Below, piece after piece: positions 47,440-59,219 of a stretch of 64,000 nt of DNA. Below the pieces are notes generated by a model. That model was not told the DNA's origin. It saw only the letters and a list, made by a program, of their open reading frames with translations, and did no database searches. A program made the position numbers and the translations under genes. This DNA comes from Phocoena phocoena. Lineage: Eukaryota > Chordata > Mammalia > Artiodactyla > Phocoenidae. The DNA lies in assembly GCF_963924675.1 (NCBI RefSeq), contig NC_089225.1, positions 113,617,094 through 113,681,093 of the forward strand, given 5' to 3'. Numbering within the stretch: position 1 is the first letter of the stretch; every line of letters begins with the position of its first letter.

Positions 47440-50400
47440 ACAATTTGCTACCTTTTTTAAAGCTAATTAGGTTTCTTACAATTGAACCATCTTGTACAAG
47501 AGTTACTCCCCTCCAGCTCCTCTGGAGCAGTGACGCAGAGTTGATTCAGTAGAACGAGAGCCTCCACGTGGTTGACGAGAAAGAAAGGCAGACGTTGCTC
47601 CCCCGACCACCTCATCCTTATGCTCCTTCTCTGATAACAGAAGGCCATTTGTCCACATCTGGATGGCCATCTCTAGATCTCAGGAATATTCCACTCACCT
47701 CAGTCTGGGGTTTAAATCTGGTTGATCTAACCCGTGATTAGCATCTCATGTCTCTCGGCCAGTATACAGTAGAGGGGCAGCCAGGAGTCCTAATGCCGAC
47801 AAGAGGTAACGGAAGTCAGTTAGGTCGGTTACCAGGGATGCCTTTTCTTTTCTGATAAAAAGTGATAGACTGGTACGCCTTCCCCGTTTTGCCCTTTGCT
47901 CTTCCCTTTTTATGAACTGAGTATGATGAATCACATGAATGTGAGGCTGGAGGCGCAGGAGCCTGTTGTAATCAGGAGGCAAAAAACATAAAGATGAAAG
48001 TTGATTTGCTAAGGATGCTGGAGTCCTGGATGGCACCAGTGAGGAGCTGTGGCAGCCTTGGGCCATCCACCTCCAGACTTTGTATGTGAGAAAAATACAC
48101 ACAGTGGTTTAAGCTGCCGAGGCTGAGTAAACTTTACAGGCAGCCCAAAGCGTTCCTAAGCGATTGAAGGTATAATTTAAAATGATTCCACATATACTCA
48201 GAGGTAGCAGGACCATGGTGCACGTTACTTAGCTCTCTGTAATCTAGAAAAGTCCTACTGATTCAGTTACATTTTCATCTAGTATAGATACACTTAGTAC
48301 AAACCTGAATCAGTGGGCACATCTGTATCTTAGATGGAAATAAATGCAGGTCTGACCCTGAGAACCAAGGATGGGTGTCTCAGAGTGACGAGGCTCTGTG
48401 CACTAAAGGATACGCTTTCCCGGAAAGTGGTGTTAACATTTGTGTGTCTGTTCTTCATAATCTTCTAACACCGCTGGAAGATGGCCCTGCTTGGGAGGGA
48501 ATGCAACAGCCTGGGACTCAGTCACTTTAAGATCAAAGAGCTTCCCAGTTTGCACCAGTTTGTTTTTCAGTCTTGCAATGTAAGTGCTGCCTCCAGTCTG
48601 TCTTTTTCCAGCAAAGTCAGAATCAGAATCGGGGCAGATGATCCACGGGATGTCCCTGCACAATCTTTCTTCATTTAACTGTCCCACTGGTTCTATTTTC
48701 TCTCCTTTGATGCATTTTGTGTTCAAGGGAATGAGAAGCAAACATGATCACTTTTTCTCTGGGCCATTACCTCAGAGAGCAATTGTACCACTGAGATCCC
48801 CTCTATCTTGGAAACAGATATTTGAATACAACATGTTCTTATAAGTGGTTCCTTACTCATGGAGTGGTTTCAATTACAATAAAAAGGGAAACACTGTCAG
48901 AAACCATAATGAAATTATCTCAGATTGGGACACCAATGCCAACATTTCAAATTTAATTTTTTTCAGCCTTTTTCTTTGAAATGAAAAATTTTCCTATCTG
49001 ATTCCTTCCCAACATTCTAAAAAAAAGTTAAGTAAAGGAAGGGAAATATTGTGAATTCACAGACAATGCACATTCTTATATGTGAACAAGTCCCTTATGA
49101 CTTCCTTTGCTTTTATTTTCCTCTATTGATTTTCGGTTAGAGATGATTTGGGGTTTGTAAATATATAAAGTTTTTAACCTAATTCAAGTAACATGTGTTT
49201 ATACATATGTGATCAACCAGATTCAATAATTTAAATTAAATTAATTGTAATTGAAACTTTTTAATAGCTTAAATCGTTACCTGAAATTATATTATTTATT
49301 GGTTTTCTTGTTAATTTTGGTTTTCCTGTGGGAGAGGGATTTTGATTTTCCTTTTCACTGCTGGGTGCCCAGAACTGAGTAGAATGCCTGGCACATACTA
49401 ACTGCTCAGTAAATCTTGGTGTATATTAATTATCGACAGTACAAATGTATTATACTATCATAGTGGTTTCTTATAGCATCACACTTAATTCCATACCCAG
49501 TATTAAAAAAAAAAAAAAACTTTTGGCTTTTGCTGGAATTGCAACATTCCACGATATTTCCTAATTCTTAGATTCCAGTAGGATTCTTCATAGAGGATTT
49601 CTGCTCTCGGGTGTTGTCGGGCAGAAAGCACAGGATTATTTATTTTGCCGCTGACACGGGTGACTGTGAACCCGCGGCCTCCTGGGCGGGCTCTGCTTGC
49701 TCACTTACCCATGCTAACTACAGCTGCCAGTGTGTTTATTTTGGTCATGTATTTCAAAGGACCATTTCTATCCTAAAGTAAACAAACATAATGGAACAGC
49801 TGTGGCTGATAAAAACTCCCAGGCATAATCATCACCCTCTTGTACATATCCTGTGGTTTCAGATTTAATTTTAAAAATTCCCTTTAACTCTTGATTCACG
49901 ACTGGTTCTGTGGATTCAATGGAAAACGGATGCATGACGGTTCTCCTCCCAAGTTGGGCACAGATGAGGGAGAGCAACCCACGCCGGCTTCTCTCCTCCC
50001 ACAAAGGTAGGAGAGCGGGTCCTCGGCTGCAAGAGTAGCTGGAACGCGCATGTGCGTGGACTAGCCGCGCAGCGTGGGCGGCGGGGGATGCTGAGGGCCA
50101 GGCGTGCACGTGGTCCCAAGGACCATCCTGGGAGATGCTCCCAGGGGGCCAGGCCAGGCTCTGAGGCCACCCAGCTCCTCAGGCCACTGGGGAGGAGGCC
50201 CTTGGCTGGACCAAGCCTGCACAAGGGGCTGCCATTTCCCTATCATTTCGTTCAGACTCCAGATGCAACCGTAAAGTATAAATGATCAGCTTCAGAAAAT
50301 GTAGATGATCTGTTTTGAAAAAAGTTGTGAGATCGCTGAGCATTTGCTTGTTCTGTGAATGCTGCATTGTATTATACCTTACTTATGTCTGAAAAAAAAA

Positions 50401-50500
50401 ATGTTCCTTTCCTAAACCATCCCTAGCATTGGGATTCTTTTTGAAACCACAAAAATGGATACTTTTGGTACAACACATTGTGGTAGATTAATAGCGCATT
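47440..50500. other. Mostly single-copy region, no gene recognised
   Basis: No exon was identified. A MIR/L2-like piece lies at 49360-49425 (AATGCCTGGCACATACTAAC). The segment 49620-49950 looks like a candidate conserved element and is listed separately. Confidence 0.4.
49620..49950. promoter_or_regulatory. Candidate distal regulatory element
   Basis: This non-repetitive stretch contains forkhead-like cores (GTAAACAAAC at 49777, GTGTTTATTTTGG at 49731) and an AACAGCTGTGG E-box at about 49795. The grouping is suggestive only. Confidence 0.2.
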
Positions 50501-50509
50501 TAATAATTG

Positions 50510-51105
50510 AAATATTCCTCAAAATATTAAACAGAGAATTATCATGTAATCCAGCAATTCCACTTCCGGGTACATACCCCAAAGAATTGAAAGCAGGGAC
50601 TCAATGAGGTTCTTGCACACCCACGTTCACAGCAGCATTATTCACATCAGCTGAAAGGTGGAAACAAGTGTCCATCAAAGGAGGAAAGGAAAAGCATCCA
50701 TATAATGGAATATCACTGAGCCTTAAAAAGGAAGGAAATTCTGACACAGGCTCCATCATGGATGAACCTTGAGGACATTAGGCTGAGTGAAAGAAGCCAG
50801 TCACAAAAGGACAAATACTGTATGTAAATTCCACGTATATAAGGTCCCTAGAATAGTGAAGTTCATAGAGGAAGGAAGGAGAATGGGGGTTGTCAGGGGC
50901 GGGGGGAGGGAGATCGGGGAGCTGTTTAATGGGGACACAGTTTCAGTTTGGGACATGGACGAAGTTCCGAAGGTGGATATAGGTGCTGGCTGTACGACAA
51001 TGTGAATGCACTTAATGCCACCGAATTGGACGCTCAGAAATGGTTAAAATGGTGAATTTTATGTTAAGCGTGTTTTACCGCAATAAAAAAGTAATACAAT
51101 TTAAA
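50510..51105 (+). mobile_element. Old L1 (L1MB-like) 3' end
   Basis: The order AATCCAGCAATTCCACTTCC, CACAGCAGCATTATTCACAT, TAATGGAATATCACTGAGCC, ATGGATGAACCTTGAGGACA and GAAATGGTTAAAATGGTGAA then CAATAAAAAAG matches the L1 3' UTR in forward orientation. Confidence 0.85.
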
Positions 51106-51509
51106 AATTGAAATAAATATTTGAAAAAGAAATTTCAGAATATTCTTATGATGGTGAATGAAGGTCATATGATTATTAATCAGTTCTCTATCTCATGGGG
51201 TCCCGTATGATTTTTACATCTGTTTTAATGCTGGACACATGTGCTAGGCTCCCATGTCAGCTGGGAGCCTCCTGCCCTTTGCACCAAGAAAGAAACTTCT
51301 CTGAAGGACCCCATTTTCCTACTCCCCAATTCCAGGTTCTAATAAAGTCCAGAATCTTCAGCAAGATTTTTGAGCACACCTAAGGACTCAGAGCCACAGG
51401 AACCCCTGCAGCTCCTGCCCACGACTCAGCTGGTATGTCTCGTCCACTCCCACGTCCCCCTGGGGGCGGAACCCAACTCTTCCACAGGGATCCCGGGAAA
51501 CAGAACCAG

Positions 51510-52600
51510 AACCGACGTGTCAGTTCATGGCTGATTCCATGCTGTGTCACCTATAACGGCTTCCCAACGTATCTTGATATCTGGCTGGCAAGTGTCCCAC
51601 ACTGTTCTTTTCCCAAACCTTCCTAACTCTCTGTGAGCCTTATACTTGTACATGAATTTTAGGGACAGTTTGCCAGGGTCCATGTGAAATCTTGGTGGAA
51701 TTTTGGTTAGAATTTCACTGAATTTTTAGGTTAATTTAGGGGAGAGTTGTTGTCTGTATGATTTGAGTCTTCTCATCAATGAATGTACTATTTTCCTCTA
51801 TTTTCTTGAGGTCAAATTAAACAAACAAAATCCTTCCATGCACTCTCATAGTTTCCTTTAGACAGTCAAAGCACACTTCCTATTGGATTTGTTCTGAGGC
51901 TTTTTCCCGTTTTTGTTGATGTTGTGAATGAGGGCTCTTTTCCTATCCCGTTTTCAAGGTGAACGCTGTGTGTCTCGGTCTGTGACCCTGTCTCCTTGCA
52001 CGTTCCTGTTAATTCTCGTAGTTTCCTAGCTGCTCAGGGCCTCTGGGCAGCATCACGCATGTGTGTTCTGTTAGATGGCAGCCCTGAGGGGTGAGCATCT
52101 GGGCAGAACCACCGGATTCTCCTAGGTTTTCTATGCAGATAACTATATACTGCAAAGAATGACCATTTTTTTTCTCTTCTGCTTGAATTGTTATTCTCTG
52201 TATTCCTTTTACTTACCATTGTACTGGCTGAAACTGCTAGTAAAATGCTGCGTGATACGAAGGTAATGAGCACAGTTTCCTTTTTTCTTGATGTTAATGA
52301 AAAATGCTTCTGCTGCTTCACCATTAAGTATGGTCATCGCTTTAGATATCTGGTAGATGCTTTTTAACAAGTAGAGAAGTTTTCTTTTATTCTTAGTTTC
52401 CTAAGAGTTTTGTTTTCAGTCACACACATGTGGTTTCAATCCATCAAACCCCTTTTATTTGGCGAATAAAAATTGAGATTCTTTACTGCATTGATCTATT
52501 ATGGAGATGACACTGATATATTTTGCAAATGTTGAATTACCTCTGGGTTACTTGGATAAAGACTCCTTGGACATAATGAACTATTTTTAAACTTTTTTTC
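51510..52600 (-). mobile_element. Old L1 ORF2 fragment
   Basis: Reversed ORF2 landmarks are TTGGTTAGAATTTCACTGAA near 51703, AGGGGAGAGTTGTTGTCTGT near 51739 and CTTAGTTTCCTAAGAGTTTT near 52393. Frames are broken. It may be continuous with the next L1 block. Confidence 0.55.
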
Positions 52601-52779
52601 CTGTGAACTAGAATATGAAGAGAAAAATGCATAAAACCTACATTTCCAGTTTAATAAATTACTATGCATTGAGCACCAGGTCATCACCATTCAGGAGAAG
52701 AGACAGAATCTTCCTGCACGTCCATTCCCAGGCACAGCCCCTTCTCACCCCCCAAAACCAGACACAATCCTGGTTTTTT

Positions 52780-54290
52780 TGTATTCACTTCCTATTTTCT
52801 TTATAGTTTTCAACCCAAATATGTATCTCCAAACACCGTGATTTCATTTTGCCATTTGACTGCTGCGTAAATGGAATCAACCATACAGTAGTCCTTCCAC
52901 TGGCTTCTTTCCTGCTTATTCCATTCTTGGAGTATCTGGAGGCCGGTTGCTTTCGTCTGTTTGTGCTGGTTCTTGTCCACGTGGTCTTGCTTACTTACCT
53001 GCCTGGTTATCTTTGCTGGTGTGGGGGACAGTGCTTTTTTTTTTTTTCTGGAAATTTTTCTTCTGGAAATTTTATTTCCAGAAGAAAATCGAGAACTGTA
53101 CTATGTTTTCTTCTTTCAGAGGAGTTTCATTTCTTTATGAGTCATGCGTGAGGCCCTGTGAGTCACTGGCAGCCTACAATCACTTTAATCCAGTCTCAGG
53201 ATTTGAGAGATTTTCTGCACCATCCTAATGATTCAGAGCTAGTACCAGAGGTGGCTTACTCATGTTCATCCTGACTTCTAGGAAGTGGTGTGCTGGGGCC
53301 AGCTAGCACTAGCTAATCAGAGCCGATTATGAGTGTCTTTTCCCAACGACGTGTTCAGTGAGGTCATACTGGTAGCTTGAAATTGGCTCTGCTGGGAGTA
53401 TTTACACCATGTAAATTAGCAAATGTTACAAATCAGGGCATTTTATCTTGGAGAGCCAGTTGTTAAAAATTTATCACCATATGAGTCCTCCTAGGGTTCA
53501 GCCCTTCGGGGTTTCCACCTAAAGTGTGGGGTTGTTTACTTGGCTCCCTGCCCTTGGCAGGACCCAGACTCCAATTTTTGTCCCCTAAGTCGGACAAGGT
53601 TGTTAAATGTACAAACCAGCCTCTTAACCTCCTTTTCCACACCCAAGTCCATCAGCACAGAAGAAACCCTAAATGTTGGCCCCACTTGAGTTGTTTCCTA
53701 GTTTAGGCAGTTATGAACAGAGCTGCTATAAACACTAATGTATAGGTTTTGGAGTGAGCATAGGTTTTCATTTCTCTATGACAAGCGCAGTGAGATTGCT
53801 GGGTCATATGGCGAGTGAGTGTTCAGATCTGAAAGGAACTCCAAGCTGTTTTCCGGAGTGATTGTACAATTTTTCATTCCCATTAGCAGTGTATGAATGT
53901 GCCAGCTGCTGTGCCCCCTCGTCAGCCCTGGATGCTATCAGGCTCTATTTACTTACTTACTTATGTATGTGTATATGTATTTATTTTATTTTTATTTTAG
54001 CCATTCCAGTAAGTGTGTAGTGGTATCCCATCATAGTTTAAAATTGTATTTCCGTAATTCCTTGTGATGGTGAGGACCTTTTCACGAGCTCGTTTTCCAT
54101 TCATATAGCCTCTTCATATAGCCTCTTTGGTTGAGTCTCTCCAATTCTTTTGTCCTTTTAAAAATTGGATTGTTTATTCTCTCATTGTTGAATTTTAAAT
54201 GCTTTTTATATATTCTGGATACAAGTCGTTTGTTGGATATGTGATTTGAAAATATTTCCTCTCTGATGTCTATGTTTTATATGGTTTCTT
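52780..54290 (-). mobile_element. Old L1 3' region, composite
   Basis: Reversed L1 landmarks are AACCCAAATATGTATCTCCA near 52811, ACTGGCTTCTTTCCTGC near 52899, GATTGCTGGGTCATATGGCG near 53793, ATTCCCATTAGCAGTGTATG near 53876 and TGTCCTTTTAAAAATTGGAT near 54151. The stretch 53100-53690 does not clearly fit L1 and may be a separate insertion. Confidence 0.6.
53056..53088. repeat. 15-bp perfect hairpin with 3-base loop
   Basis: TTTTCTTCTGGAAAT at 53056-53070, loop TTT, then ATTTCCAGAAGAAAA at 53074-53088, follows a T run. The left arm also overlaps a direct repeat of TTCTGGAAATTTT. Confidence 0.95.
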
Positions 54291-54596
54291 TTTATTTCTT
54301 CCACTGATTTAGAAAAACAGATAAATGACACAGAAAACGGAGCACAGAAGAACAAAACCCCATTTATACAAGAAACACAGGGAAGGACTAAAAGGTTGTA
54401 TACCAAACCCATGACTTAGATTACCTTTGGGAGGGTGATGGTGACTGGGGGTAGTTGTCGAGGGGAGCTGTAGCTTTTTCTGTAATTCATGAAATTTTTA
54501 CAAAGAGAAAGTTTTATTTATTTATTTAACAAGAAACACATGAATATGTGAATACGCTATACCATCTACCATCACCAACACATCACTAAAAAAAAG

Positions 54597-54716
54597 GACA
54601 TTTTTTTGAATTTTATTTTATTCATTTTTTATACAGCGTGTTCTTATTAGTTCCCTATTTTATACATATTAGTGTATATATGTCAATCAAAATCTCCCAA
54701 TTCATCTCCCATTCAT
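54597..54716 (-). mobile_element. L1 tail fragment with the same early A-rich end as 47221-47423
   Basis: The plus strand begins TTTTTTTGAATTTTATTTTA and continues CAGCGTGTTCTTATTAGTTC and CAATCAAAATCTCCCAATTC. This is the reverse of the 47.3-kb tail, including the same end TAAAATAAAATTCAAAAA. It abuts the MITE at 54717. Confidence 0.85.
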
Positions 54717-54879
54717 TGGAAGACAATTTTTCCATGGATGGGGGTGGGGCGGTGGTTCAGCTGGTAACGCAAGTGACGGGTAGTGACGGGTAGTGATGGG
54801 GAGCGGCAGATGAAGCTTCGCTCACGCGCTCGCCTGCCGCTCTCCTCCTGCTGTGAGGCCCAGAGGCTGGGGACCCCTG
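54717..54879 (-). mobile_element. hAT-Charlie MITE (MER1-like), truncated
   Basis: The reversed copy of the 39510-39873 family contains GGAAGACAATTTTTCCATGG and ends in GGCTGGGGACCCCTG. The terminal part on the left is missing, cut by the L1 tail. It keeps a short internal AGTGACGGGT repeat (about three copies). Confidence 0.8.
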
Positions 54880-55635
54880 GCCTCTTGCTGCTTTTCCTCA
54901 CTCTTGCAAACTAAGTGCTGGCACTTAATCCTTGCCTCAGGCTCTGTTTTCTAAGGAAACCAGGGTAAGAAAGAGCATTTATTTTTCTCACTTACCCAGA
55001 AGTCTAGAGCTAAACAGGGTAAGGATAGGGAAGTTACTCAAGTGTTTCCTGAACACCCAGACTCTTTCCACCTTCCTGCTCCACCATTCTTAACCTGTGG
55101 CTTTTACCCTCATGGTTACCATAGGGATGCTGCCTCTCCATCTTTCATCCACATTTCAGGAAGGAAGAAAGGAGAAGGAAAAATGGGTAAAGAGCTGTGC
55201 TTTGATAAGTTTGTATCTTTTTATTCAGAAGTGCTACTCAGCTGCCACATGGCAACTATGATCTTCAGGGGAGGCTGCAAGATTGAATTTTTAATTTCCA
55301 TTCTCTGTAGTACCAGGGGTTTGATGTGAGTGTTGAGAGACCCAGCCTGAAGGATCTTCTGGAAGTGGAAGTGGGGGCTCGAGGACAGAAATCCCCTCAT
55401 GACATTGTGTGTTTCCTTCTCTTCTTTTCCTGTGCTCTGGCAGGAGCAAAGCCCTCTGAGCCTCACTCGGATCAGATTTTCTCTCTTCAAATCTGAAAAG
55501 TAGCATTCTGTACTAGAAACTTATATTTTATTTTATTGTATTTCAAAATTTTTATTTTTATTTTGTAACTCCACTTCTTATTTCCTTTATGAGTTTTTTT
55601 TGAAGTCCCTCCTACTGTCTTTAAAAAATAATTTT
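54880..55635. other. Single-copy interval between repeats
   Basis: No gene was recognised. A 95-codon plus-strand frame at 55042-55329 overlaps a minus-strand frame of similar length and shows no domain. Confidence 0.4.
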
Positions 55636-55639
55636 TTTA

Positions 55640-57945
55640 ATTAAAAAAATTTTTTTATATCTTTATTGGAGTATAATTGCTTTACAATGTTGTGTTAGTT
55701 TCTGTTATACAACAGTGAATCAGCTATATGTATACATATATACCCATATCCCCTCCCTCTGGGGCCTCCCTCCCACCCTCCCTATCCCACCCCTCTAGAT
55801 CATCACAAAGCATCAAGCTGATCTCCCTGTGCTATGCAACAGCTTCCCACTAGTCATCCGTTTTACATTTGGTAGTGTATATATGTCAACACTACTCTCT
55901 TACTTTGTCCCAGCTTCCCCATCCCCACTGTGTCCTCAAGTCCATTCTCTATATCTGTGTCTTTATTCCTGCCCTGCCACTAGGTTCATTAGTACCGTTT
56001 TTTTAGATTCCATATATATGCGTTAGCATATGGTATTTGTTTTTCTCTTTCTGACTTACTTCACTCTGTATGACAGACTCTAGGTCCATCTACCTCATTA
56101 CAAATAACTCAATTTCATTCCTTTTTATGACTGAGTAATATTCCCTTGTATATATGTGACACATCTTCTTTATCCATTCATCTGTCGATAGACATTTAGG
56201 TTGGTTCCATGTCCTGGCTATTGTAAATTAGTGCTGCATTGAACATTGTAGTACATGACTCTTTTTGAATTATGGTTTTCTCAGGGTATATGCCCAGTAG
56301 TGGGATTGCTTGGTCATATGGTAGTTCTATTTTTAGTTTTTTAAGGAACCTCCGTACTGTTCTTCATAGTGGCTGTATCACTTTACATTCCCACCAACAG
56401 TGCAGGAGGGTTCCCTTTTCTCCACACCCTCTCCAGCACTTATTGTTTCTAGATTTTTTGATGATGGCCATTCTGACTGGTGTGAGGTGATACCTCATTG
56501 TAGTTTTGATTTGCATTTCTCTAATGATTAGTGTTGTTGAGCATCTTTTCATGTGTTTGTTGGCAATCTGTATGTCTTCTTTGGAGAAATGTCTATTTAG
56601 GTCTTCCACCCATTTTTGGATTGGGTTGTTTGTTTTTTTGATAATGAGCTGCTTGTATATTTTGGAGATTAATCCTTTGTCAGTTGCTTCGTTTGCAAAT
56701 ATTTTCTCCCATTCTGAGGGTTGTCTTTTCATCTTGTTTATGGTTTCCTTTGCTGTTCAAAAGCCTTTATGTTTCATTAGGTCCCACTTGTTTATTTTTG
56801 ATTTTATTTCCATTACTCTAGGAGGTGGGTCAAAAACAGATCTTGCTGTGATTTATGTCATAGAGTGTTCTGCCTATGTTTTCCTCTAAGACTTTTACCG
56901 TGTCTGGCCTTACATCTAGGTCTTTGATCCATTTTGAGTATATTTTTGTGTATAGTGTTAGGGAATATTCTAATTTCATTCTTTTACATGTAGCTGTCCA
57001 GTTTTTCCAGCACCACTTATTGAAGAGGTTGTCTTCTCTCCATTGTATATGCTTGCCTCCTTTGTCAAAGATAAGGTGACCATGTGTATGTGGGTTTATC
57101 TCTGGGCTTTCTATCCTGCTCCATATTTCTGTTTTTATGCCAGTACCATACTGTCTTAATTACTGTAGCTTTGTAGTATAGTCTGAAGTCAGGGAGCCTG
57201 ATTCCTCCAGCTTTGTTTTTCTTTCTCAAGATTGCTTTGGCTATTTGGGGTCTTTTGTGTTTCCATACAAATTGTGAATTTTTTTGTTCTAGTTCTGTGA
57301 AAAATGTTATTGGTAATTTGATAGGGATTGCACTGAATCTGTAGATTGCTTTGGGTAGTATAGTCATTTTCACAATGTTGATTCTTCCACTCCGAGGACA
57401 TGGTATATCTCTCCATCTGTTTGTGTCATCTTTGATTTCTTTCATCAGTGTCTTATAGTTTTCTGAGTACAGGTCTTTTGTCTCCTTAGGTAGGTTTATT
57501 CCTAGGTATTTTATGCTTTTTGTTGCAATGGTAAATGGGAGTGTTTCCTTAATTTCCCTTCCTGATTTTTCATTGTTAGTGTGTAGGAATGCAAGAGATT
57601 TCTGTGCATTAATTTTGTATCCTGCTACTTTACCAAATTCATCGATTAGCTCTAATAGTTTTCTTTAGGATTTTCTATGTATAACATCATGTCATCTGCA
57701 AACAGTGACAGTTCTACTTCTTTTCCAATTTGGAGTCCTTTTATTTCTTTTTCTTCTCTGATTGCCATGGCTAGAACTTCCAAAACTATGTTGCATAATA
57801 GTGGTGAGAGTGGGTACCCTTGTTCCTGATCTTAGAGGAAATGCTTTCAGTTTTTCACCATTGAGAATGATGTTGGCTATGGGTTTGTCATATATGTCTT
57901 TTATTATGTTGAGGAAATGGGTGTTGAATTTTGCCTTTATGACTT
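55640..57945 (-). mobile_element. L1 element, 5'-truncated within ORF2, inactivated
   Basis: On the minus strand the block runs from reverse transcriptase to the 3' UTR. The catalytic F-A-D-D motif is at 57691-57702. The next open piece (57065-57445) includes ITFFTELEQ and [12 protein letters not shown], and the C-terminal piece (56364-56732) includes [16 protein letters not shown] and WWECKV, both typical of L1 ORF2p. The 3' UTR ends near 55640 with a T-rich run on the plus strand. Frames are interrupted between these pieces, so the copy cannot make ORF2p. ORF1 and the endonuclease domain are absent. Confidence 0.93.
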
Positions 57946-58240
57946 TTTAAAAATTGAAGTATAGTTGATTTACAATATTATGTTAGTTTCATATGTACAG
58001 CACAGTGATTCACTTTTATATATATATAAAATATATATAGGATATATATATATATTATTTTTCAGATTCTTTTCCCTTATAGGTTATTACAGAACACTGA
58101 GTAGAGTTCCCTGTGCTGTACAGTAGGACCTTGTTGTTTCTCTATTTTATATATAGTGGTTTGTATATGTCAATCCCATCCTTCTAATTTATCCTTCGCC
58201 CCACCTCCCTTCCCCTTTGGTAACTGTAAGTTTGTAGAAA
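57946..58240 (-). mobile_element. Second L1 3' UTR fragment
   Basis: AAATTGAAGTATAGTTGATT at the left and AGAGTTCCCTGTGCTGTACA then GTAGGACCTTGTTGTTTCTC repeat the reversed L1 3' end beside the broken 5' edge of the preceding L1, so one inserted next to or into the other. A TA-rich microsatellite at 58016-58055 lies inside. Confidence 0.8.
58016..58055. repeat. (TA)n-rich microsatellite
   Basis: Runs of TATATATA are interrupted by AAA and GG within the L1 3' UTR. Confidence 0.9.
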
Positions 58241-58244
58241 CTTA

Positions 58245-59215
58245 TATTTTTAAAATGTGAGTGAATGTTTAAAAAGTGAAAGATCTCTCAGAGACACCTA
58301 CATTCCTGGATTTCCTGGAAAAAGATGGGAGAATTAGCCAGGTTCCTCCAAAAATTGATTGGAGCTGAGGAGCGACTCCCCCTCCAGATAGTGCAGGTCA
58401 GCACCTCCCCCGGCTCCCCACACCCTTACTTACCTGGCTGGATTCAAGAGCTTCTGACTTCCCACACCTCTCCCATGAGGATTCACCTTCTGCAAGAAAG
58501 TTTGCAGTAAAACTGGATTCTTTCCTAAAAACAGTTCTGATGCTAGCTGCTGGGAGAATTGTATTCCCTCCATCTCCTTACACACACTTGAAGTCTGGTT
58601 CTATTTTCCTTAAAGTGATTTTTAAGGAGTCTGATAAAATTTTTAAAAAATCTCCTGGATTTAGTCCCAGAAGAATAAGAAAGTCATATTATAGAAAGAA
58701 AGTTATGACTTCACCATCTGGACCAGTTCATTGCTTTTCTTAAAGTCAACATCTTCATTCATAGGCATGAAAGATTCACTGTTGAATATTAATTTGCCTA
58801 AAAAATCATTCATTCTGACTTGTTAAAATTGTTTTATATTATTAGCTTTTCCTATTTACTTTCATTTATTTCAAGGGAAAATACCTAACAGAGGTGGCAC
58901 ACAGATTGATTTTGTAATGTTGACGAACCTAAAATGTTGATAAGGGAGGATTCTGACCAGAGTTGACAAGTACAATAATAATCAAAGAAGTTGTCCATGA
59001 CCTCTCTTTCTCTTTTGTATTTATATTTTGAGTTCCAGAGTTGTGTATAAAAACAGTATTTTCAGTAACTTTTTTTACTAAAATTTCAGCAAAAAAATTA
59101 TTACCTTTGTTTTCTTGGCTGTCCTTAGAATATTATAAAGCATATCTCTTACTCTGTAGTAGCAGATAAGATGCTATTTTAAAAATTTCCTTATTTATTT
59201 TTCCAGTGTTAAAAA
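58245..59215. other. Interval between L1 blocks, nothing recognised
   Basis: AT-rich sequence with no exon or named repeat recognised. Confidence 0.4.
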
Positions 59216-59219
59216 ACTT

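Noticed and set aside
57065..57445. 126-codon minus-strand frame as a host gene
   Set aside because: It is clearly the L1 ORF2 C-terminal region, inside a truncated L1.
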